Below, piece after piece: positions 6,233 to 10,818 of a DNA stretch of 10,818 nt. Numbering within the stretch: position 1 is the first letter of the stretch; each line of letters starts with the position of its first letter. This DNA is from a bacterium (lineage in GTDB: Bacteria > Zixibacteria > MSB-5A5 > GN15 > FEB-12). Both the position numbers and the translations under genes were made by a program. Below the pieces are notes generated by a model. That model had not been told where the DNA came from. It did not search any database and saw nothing but the letters and a program-made list of their open reading frames with translations. The stretch spans positions 1 to 10,818 of the forward strand of contig DAOUUR010000036.1 of the NCBI GenBank assembly GCA_030668045.1. Direction: 5' to 3'.

Positions 6233-7846
6233 ATGCTTGATCTGAAGTCACAGGAAATTGAATCGAAACGTACCGGCGATACACCGGCGGATGACTCTTC
6301 CGGACGTCCGGCGTTTGAGACTGTTAATATAAAACCGTCTCGAAATCGCCGCATTGGTAGAGTCATTGCTTTCTCTATTGACGAGACCTCGATTCAAATG
6401 GCTGCGGTCAGCCACCTGGGTAGCCGAAGACGAGTGCTCGACATCCAGAAGGTGTATATCAAACACGATGACACCGGCGAGGACACCTCTGCTGCCTTCA
6501 TATCGGATACTTGCAGCCAGTTTGTACGGGAGTATAGCGGCTATCATTCGACCTTTCGTCTGACTATCTCGGGCGAACAAACAGCCCACCGTATATTCTT
6601 CATGCCGATATTGAAAAAACGTGATCTCGATTCAGCTATTGCCTTTGAAATACGCAGACAGATTCCTTTTCCGCCCGAAGATTGCTATTACGACTATCGA
6701 CGGCTCTTCAAAGTGACCAGCGATACTACTCAGCGATACCGCGTAGCATTACATGCAGCCACCAAACGGTACATCAGCAGGCAACTCAAGCCGTTTGATG
6801 AGTATGGCATTGAGGTCTCCAACATCTATATGGCTCAAGGAGTGGTTGGCCTGCTCCTTGAGGATCTGCCCGACTATGATGCCAACAGGTATTATACGCT
6901 TGTCAACATCAAGAGGAATGAATCGGAGATATCATTCTACCGCGGATCGCTTCTGGAGTTCTCGCACGTAGTTTCGACCGGCTCGTTGATGCTGGGTGGC
7001 GGAGATGCAACGCGATTTGACTTTTTTGCAGAGTCGCTGGCAACAGAGATTCAGACTGCGCTGGACTATTACACCGGCCAGTACTCGCGGAATTTCGCTT
7101 CCCAGATATACGTGCAGGGTGATCTCTCGTACAGCGAAGACTTAATCGAGTTGCTCAATGGTCGTTCGTCGTTCACTTTTCGCAACTTCCCCACCGGCCA
7201 GCTAAGATCGATCAAAGCTCCCGATGAAGTACCCGACGAAGTTCTCTCTGTCTGCCTGCCAGTACTGGCGGCAGCAACCTGCCAGACCGATCTGGGCAAC
7301 CTTCTGCCACCGGAAGGTCGCAAAAGACTTTTCTTCCAGAAACTTGAGATAGGCGCCACCGCCCTGACTATTCTGTTGGTGATCGGATTGGTCATCGGGT
7401 GGTTGTTCATGAAACAACGAAGCGATGCACAGGAGGTCGGTCTTCGACAACTGACTCGGCAGATTGAGCGTATAGAGGAATCCCCCGGCTTCCATACCTA
7501 CAACATTCTCAAGCGTCAGATCGCAATTGACCGAAAGTACCTTGATCAGACACGCGAACTGCCCAGCTACTTCCACTTGAATTTGAAAGAGCTATCGCGA
7601 CTGACACCAAAGGCTATTGAACTGTATAATCTCGATCTTGATCTTGAAAACGACGGTCCCAATCTTCAGCTTCAGGGAATCGCCACCGGCACCGCCATGC
7701 CGCCGGAGATTACACTTGTGGAGTATGTCGAGAATCTTAACTCCTCGGCGTTCTATGACGATGTTCGGATCATCCGACATGTCAAGAAGAACGAGAAGGG
7801 TGCCTTCAGGATTGATTTCGTCCTGAGCGCAAAGGCGGTCATTTGA
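6233..7846 (+). CDS. pilMN: PilM-PilN fusion protein (GspL-like architecture), pilus alignment complex
   Basis: One 537-aa protein joins PilM, the cytoplasmic actin-fold protein, to PilN, the bitopic inner-membrane protein. Residues 1-40 are a polar extension. Residues about 41-350 are PilM-like, with EIRRQIPFPPEDCYYDY (139-155) and EIQTALDYY (272-280) as clear family marks. At 354-365 comes LGNLLPPEGRKR, matching the INLLP motif that opens PilN. A membrane helix (373-393), a charged coiled-coil-prone stretch (394-440) and a PilN periplasmic ferredoxin-like domain follow (LSRLTPKAIELYNLDL, then LQLQGIA, then VEYVENLNSSAFYDDV). The PilM nucleotide loops look degraded: FSIDETS (46-52) for DIG(S/T), VNIKRNE (224-230) for DIG, and YVQGD (293-297) for SGG. 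The ATG at 6233 is preferred over a TTG at 6230, and only a weak GAG lies upstream. No frameshift is needed, so the fusion is continuous as read. Confidence 0.9.
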   Translation: MLDLKSQEIESKRTGDTPADDSSGRPAFETVNIKPSRNRRIGRVIAFSIDETSIQMAAVSHLGSRRRVLDIQKVYIKHDDTGEDTSAAFISDTCSQFVREYSGYHSTFRLTISGEQTAHRIFFMPILKKRDLDSAIAFEIRRQIPFPPEDCYYDYRRLFKVTSDTTQRYRVALHAATKRYISRQLKPFDEYGIEVSNIYMAQGVVGLLLEDLPDYDANRYYTLVNIKRNESEISFYRGSLLEFSHVVSTGSLMLGGGDATRFDFFAESLATEIQTALDYYTGQYSRNFASQIYVQGDLSYSEDLIELLNGRSSFTFRNFPTGQLRSIKAPDEVPDEVLSVCLPVLAAATCQTDLGNLLPPEGRKRLFFQKLEIGATALTILLVIGLVIGWLFMKQRSDAQEVGLRQLTRQIERIEESPGFHTYNILKRQIAIDRKYLDQTRELPSYFHLNLKELSRLTPKAIELYNLDLDLENDGPNLQLQGIATGTAMPPEITLVEYVENLNSSAFYDDVRIIRHVKKNEKGAFRIDFVLSAKAVI

Positions 7847-8406
7847 AAAAGCGACTGTACATAATCGGTGGCATTGCTGTCGGAATCGTACTGGTCTGGC
7901 TGGCTCTGGTCTATGTGCCGCATCAACGTGCTCAGATTCAGTTGTCTGCTGAGTCCGCCAAAGCAAGGCGACAACTGTCTGACTACAATACAACGATGAC
8001 CAAATTGGATGATTTCGTCAAGACGCACGAAAACCTCAACCAACTCAGAGGCGAACTCGAGTCGAAACTGTATACAAAATCGGACATACTCAACCTGTTC
8101 GACCTTCTCAGGCAACAGGCCAAAGAACACCAGATCGAAGTGATTGAGATATCACCGCCTGTCGAGGAACTGTTGCGACTTAACCGCACTGTACCCGATG
8201 CTGTCGAGCCGCAGTTTCTCAGTATCAGCCTCAGGTTGCGAGGCAACTACATTGATGCTGGTCGCTTGATCGGTGTCATTGAGAAGTCGGATCATTTTAG
8301 ATCAATTCGCCGTTGCCAGATTCTGGGGTCGGGAGATAATCTGAGCCCTCCGACTACTGTGATAACTTTCCGCTCACTGCTCGGATTTACCGGAGATGAA
8401 TCATGA
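7843..8406 (+). CDS. pilO: PilO-like inner-membrane alignment protein
   Basis: Bitopic inner-membrane protein that pairs with PilN in the periplasm. At 187 aa it is close to the family length. It has one N-terminal membrane helix (about 5-24), a coiled-coil-prone stretch (about 28-72) and a ferredoxin-like domain (about 80-183). PilO-typical features include ILNLFDLLRQQAKEHQIEV (82-100) and the strand-helix run FLSISLRLRGNYIDAGRLI (125-143). It starts with TTG, which overlaps the pilMN stop as TTGA. AAAGG (7831-7835) is 7 nt upstream, supporting this start and coupled translation. Sequence conservation in this family is low, so the call rests on topology, size and the MN-O-P-Q order. Confidence 0.85.
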   Translation: MKKRLYIIGGIAVGIVLVWLALVYVPHQRAQIQLSAESAKARRQLSDYNTTMTKLDDFVKTHENLNQLRGELESKLYTKSDILNLFDLLRQQAKEHQIEVIEISPPVEELLRLNRTVPDAVEPQFLSISLRLRGNYIDAGRLIGVIEKSDHFRSIRRCQILGSGDNLSPPTTVITFRSLLGFTGDES

Positions 8407-8852
8407 CCGAAAAATCACGGCAGAAAATATTCATCGGCGTGCTGATTCTGGCAACGATCTACGGTGTCTACAATTTCTGGCCCTCCGATCAGGAGAGCGG
8501 AAAACCGGCCACCGCAGAACTTTCACCAGCGGCCGTATCAAAAGCTCCGGCGGAGAAGTCGAATGCCGGCTTGATTGACGTGGAAGCGATGGAGGCCCTC
8601 GCCTGGGGAGACGACCCGTTCCAAACCGAAAGCTCGGCAAAGGATATTGTCACACCTCGGATCGAGAAGAAACCGCTTTGGAACCTCAGCGGAATAGTCT
8701 ATAACCCTTCCCGACCGATGGCTATTATCAATAAGAAAACTGTCTCTGTTGGCGATATAGTTAATAAGGCGACGGTTCGGAGTATCGAAAATAAAGCTGT
8801 CATTCTGGAGTACCAGGGTGTCCGCCTCACCCTGACTGTAAACAAGGGCTGA
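8403..8852 (+). CDS. pilP: PilP/GspC-like inner-membrane-anchored periplasmic protein
   Basis: A 149-aa protein in the PilP position between PilO and the secretin. Expected role: link the inner-membrane PilMNO complex to the secretin N-terminal domains. It has an uncleaved-looking membrane helix (about 9-26), a Pro/Ala/Ser-rich linker (27-60), the segment LAWGDDPF (66-73) as in PilP/GspC-type proteins just before the folded domain, and a C-terminal all-beta domain (about 91-147, WNLSGIV to VRLTLTV). Classical PilP is a lipoprotein. No lipobox Cys is present, so anchoring by a membrane helix is more like GspC or GspB. ATG overlaps the pilO stop as ATGA, and GGAG (8392-8395) is 7 nt upstream. 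Family assignment among PilP, GspC and GspB is uncertain. Confidence 0.75.
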   Translation: MTEKSRQKIFIGVLILATIYGVYNFWPSDQESGKPATAELSPAAVSKAPAEKSNAGLIDVEAMEALAWGDDPFQTESSAKDIVTPRIEKKPLWNLSGIVYNPSRPMAIINKKTVSVGDIVNKATVRSIENKAVILEYQGVRLTLTVNKG

Positions 8853-8856
8853 AAAT

Positions 8857-10167
8857 ATGAAAACTATTCGTATAGCAATTTGTTTGATCATCTTCACCGG
8901 TGCAACGCTATCCGCAGCCGGGGTCGTCCCATTCCAGGACAAACCAAAACTCTCGCTTGAGCTGGAATCTATCCCGCTGCCGACTGTGCTGAACATGATC
9001 GCACAGCAGAACGATATCAACATCGTTGTTTCCGGCGATGTGATCGGTAATATCACGATGCGTCTGGTCAATGTCGATATCGCCGTTGCCCTGGAAGCGA
9101 TCCTGGCTCCCAACGGATACAACTATTACATCAAGGATGATGTCGTAATCGTTAAATCGGCTGAGACTATATCGGTCGGGGAACGAACTACGCGCGTGAT
9201 CACTCTTCTCCATGCCGACCCGGCGACAGTGACTAACGCCCTGGAGACGCACAAGTCTGCCAAGGGTGAAATCGTAATTTTGGGACCGGGCAACGATGAT
9301 AAATCGGCTAACCAAACATTCAAGGCCAATCGGCTGATGATTACCGATCTTGCCGGTGCCGTCGAGGAGATGATAGGGATTATCAGACAACTCGATGTAG
9401 CCGAGCGGCTGGTTTCAATTGAGGTCAAGATCATAGAAACCAAGGTTGATGCCAATAGCAAACTCGGAATTGCCTGGCCTACCAGTGCAGTTGTCTCGAT
9501 GGGTGGAGGTACATCCAGCATAGACGAAAGCACTTCGTCCACTACCAGCAGCACGACATCATCAACCACCCTTCAGGATATCGCCACCAACTACAATCCA
9601 AACAACGGCGACTGGACTAGTGGAACACTATCAATGCACGAACTGCGGGCGACTCTTGACTTCCTTCAACGAGAAGGTAACAGCCGACTGGTTTCCGATC
9701 CTCATATCATCACGGCTGAAAACCATACCGCCGAAATCAAGGCCAGCACAATCATCCCCATTCCGACCATTAACCGTTTCAGTGAAGGCGGCGCGACGCA
9801 GGACATCCTGACTTTCTACGATGAAGAGGTTGGGCTCTCACTGCTGGTAACTCCCCGCATCAGCGAGGGGAACCGGATAACGCTTGATGTATTCCCGGAG
9901 GTTGAGGAGATTATCGGCTACAGCGGACCTGCTGATAATCAGAAACCAATTACCACGTCGCGTTCAATCAAGACCCGCATCAGTGTTAACAGTGGCGAAA
10001 CAGCAGTGTTGGGAGGATTACTTAAAGAGAACGAAATTGAGACGATACATCGCGTACCGCTACTTAGCTCGATTCCGCTGTTGGGGAAACTTCTCTTTAC
10101 ACATAAGACGACTGAGAAATCTACAACCAATCTGATGATTCTGATTACGCCAACGATTGTGCCGTAG
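8857..10167 (+). CDS. pilQ: Outer-membrane secretin, short PilQ/GspD-type
   Basis: Forms the outer-membrane ring channel through which the pilus or substrate passes. A signal peptide is visible (residues 1-21, cleavage near LSAA). An N0/STN domain spans about 32-100 (LSLELESIPLPTVLNMIA), one N1/NolW-type domain about 111-183, and the secretin domain about 186-436 (SIEVKIIETKVD, then SRLVSDPHIITAENHTAEI). The end carries the signature VPLLSSIPLLGKLLF (400-414) and LMILITPTIV. At 436 aa it is short: no peptidoglycan-binding AMIN domains as in typical PilQ, no N2/N3 as in GspD, and no lipobox. A Gly/Ser/Thr-rich insertion (216-238) lies early in the secretin domain. AAGGG (8844-8848) is 8 nt before the ATG, and the pilP stop is 4 nt away. 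It is the last gene of the operon. Confidence 0.95.
   Translation: MKTIRIAICLIIFTGATLSAAGVVPFQDKPKLSLELESIPLPTVLNMIAQQNDINIVVSGDVIGNITMRLVNVDIAVALEAILAPNGYNYYIKDDVVIVKSAETISVGERTTRVITLLHADPATVTNALETHKSAKGEIVILGPGNDDKSANQTFKANRLMITDLAGAVEEMIGIIRQLDVAERLVSIEVKIIETKVDANSKLGIAWPTSAVVSMGGGTSSIDESTSSTTSSTTSSTTLQDIATNYNPNNGDWTSGTLSMHELRATLDFLQREGNSRLVSDPHIITAENHTAEIKASTIIPIPTINRFSEGGATQDILTFYDEEVGLSLLVTPRISEGNRITLDVFPEVEEIIGYSGPADNQKPITTSRSIKTRISVNSGETAVLGGLLKENEIETIHRVPLLSSIPLLGKLLFTHKTTEKSTTNLMILITPTIVP
9535..9570 (+). repeat. Three tandem SSTT tetrapeptides in the secretin
   Basis: Residues 227-238 read as SSTT three times in a row. The three 12-nt units differ (TCG TCC ACT ACC, AGC AGC ACG ACA, TCA TCA ACC ACC). 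The repeat therefore exists at protein level and has largely lost DNA identity, suggesting an old, maintained flexible linker rather than fresh slippage. Confidence 0.8.
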
Positions 10168-10614
10168 TTACCTGGCTGCGAGCATCCATTTTCGTGATCT
10201 GCTAAACCAGAGTTGAAGAGTCAGAGCCAGCAAGCCAATATCGAAAATCAGCGCATCCCAGGCCGCGCCGGTAGCTTCTTTACCAACCTTGAAACATCCA
10301 CAATCTATATTCAGACCACGGGCTATGGCGGTTGACAGAGCAATGACAAACAGAACCGTTATCAAATTGATCCAGAGCACCGCCCCGCGGTAGAAGAGAC
10401 CGACAATCAGAGCCAGCCCGACGACAAGCTCCAGCCAGGGAAGAATCAAAGCTATCAAGTTGATCAAATTGCCGGGGACCATGTGGTAGAACCAGATCGA
10501 CTTGGCAAATGCGCCCGGCTCGATGACCTTGTAGAACGAGGCGTAGATGTATGTGATTCCGACAGCCAGACGAACCAGAAGAGTCAACAGATCATTATCG
10601 ATTATTCGTCGCAA
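10168..10614 (-). CDS. MauE/DoxX-family four-helix membrane protein
   Basis: A 148-aa inner-membrane protein with four helices (about 10-31, 50-74, 77-98, 118-136). Motifs match the MauE/DoxX redox-associated family: the run TYIYASFYKVIEPGAFAKS (21-39), LPWLELVVGL (58-67) and the cysteine pair in NIDCGCF (102-108, C105 and C107). MauE is known for methylamine dehydrogenase maturation, but most relatives are of unknown function and linked to thiol redox. A TTG start at 10614 is chosen because AAGGAGG (10626-10620) lies 5 nt upstream. The frame stays open to 10752, but that extension reads the rhodanese gene out of frame and adds a low-hydrophobicity segment foreign to the family. It overlaps the rhodanese gene by 13 nt, suggesting joint translation. 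Its stop abuts the pilQ stop. Confidence 0.87.
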   Translation of the reverse strand: MRRIIDNDLLTLLVRLAVGITYIYASFYKVIEPGAFAKSIWFYHMVPGNLINLIALILPWLELVVGLALIVGLFYRGAVLWINLITVLFVIALSTAIARGLNIDCGCFKVGKEATGAAWDALIFDIGLLALTLQLWFSRSRKWMLAAR

Positions 10615-10818
10615 TTGACCCTCCTTTCGATTTCCAGCCCCAGCTTCTCCCATTCCAGCGAACCGCCAAAAAAGACGGCAACATTTGTATATCCAAAAGT
10701 CTGAAGGTTGCGCCCCAGATGAAGCGATAGGTCGCACTCTTCGCCCGAGCAATACAGAATCAACCGATGATCCTTCGCCACACCACCGAGGACCGAATCG
10801 ATATAGGCCTCGACCCCT
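10602..10818 (-). CDS. Rhodanese-like domain protein, C-terminal part (cut by right edge)
   Basis: The last 72 codons of a minus-strand gene enter from the right edge and end at TAA (10604-10602). The frame reads HRLILYCSGEECDLSLHLG, then GYTNVAVFFGGSLEWEKLGL. This is the C-terminal half of a rhodanese domain: beta strand, active-site Cys loop (YCSGEEC), helix, and the GG--W---G ending. The first Cys is in the position of the sulfur-carrying catalytic residue. A second Cys five residues later is the pattern of small single-domain rhodaneses that sit beside MauE/DoxX genes. Such enzymes transfer sulfane sulfur or act in thiol redox; the substrate is unknown here. Start, signal peptide and full length lie outside the window. 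Confidence 0.85.
   Translation of the reverse strand, partial: GVEAYIDSVLGGVAKDHRLILYCSGEECDLSLHLGRNLQTFGYTNVAVFFGGSLEWEKLGLEIERRVNCDE

Noticed and set aside
8538..9122. A 194-codon open frame on the minus strand
   Set aside because: It lies antisense across the pilP-like and pilQ genes, which have clear family motifs, SDs and signal sequences. Its translation is low-complexity with no recognisable domain.
10615..10752. N-terminal extension of the MauE/DoxX frame up to the ATG at 10752
   Set aside because: It covers the rhodanese gene in another frame and is not membrane-like. The TTG at 10614 has a strong SD and gives the usual family length.
1..10818. CRISPR arrays, tRNA or rRNA genes, insertion sequences, toxin-antitoxin or phage genes
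   Set aside because: I saw no spaced direct repeats, cloverleaf-like sequences, terminal inverted repeats with a transposase, or matching proteins on either strand.

Overview
The window comes from a didermic (Gram-negative-type) bacterium. It carries an Omp85-family outer-membrane barrel protein, an outer-membrane secretin, class III prepilin signal peptides and Shine-Dalgarno (SD)-led genes with mixed ATG/GTG/TTG starts. Base composition looks moderate, near half G+C. The gene set suits an uncultivated lineage of the FCB/Zixibacteria or deltaproteobacterial type, but nothing here fixes the taxon.

Left part (1-2214, minus strand): the 5' end of a secreted-protein gene runs off the left edge. 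A 265-nt non-coding gap follows, then a complete gene for a single-POTRA Omp85/BamA-like outer-membrane protein. A short divergent control region (2215-2286) with a perfect 14-bp inverted repeat separates it from the main operon.

Centre (2287-10167, plus strand): a compact operon for a type IV pilus or type II secretion-like machine. The order is PilB/GspE assembly ATPase, PilC/GspF platform protein, two pilins with cleavable class III leaders, a PilM-PilN fusion, PilO, a membrane-anchored PilP/GspC-like protein and a short PilQ/GspD secretin. Genes overlap or nearly touch (ATGA and TTGA junctions), except for an 84-nt gap before the first pilin that holds a strong SD and a possible internal promoter. 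The parts form a full envelope-spanning set: cytoplasmic motor, inner-membrane platform, pilus subunits, alignment complex and outer-membrane pore. No retraction ATPase (PilT) or prepilin peptidase (PilD) is in the window.

The notable point is the alignment complex. PilM and PilN are one polypeptide, joined exactly at the motif that normally starts PilN, and the PilM actin-fold nucleotide loops look degraded. That is the architecture of GspL from type II secretion, within an otherwise pilMNOPQ-ordered operon.

Right part (10168-10818, minus strand): a MauE/DoxX-type membrane protein and the 3' end of an upstream rhodanese-like gene, overlapping by 13 nt. The MauE/DoxX gene converges on pilQ with the two stop codons directly abutting.
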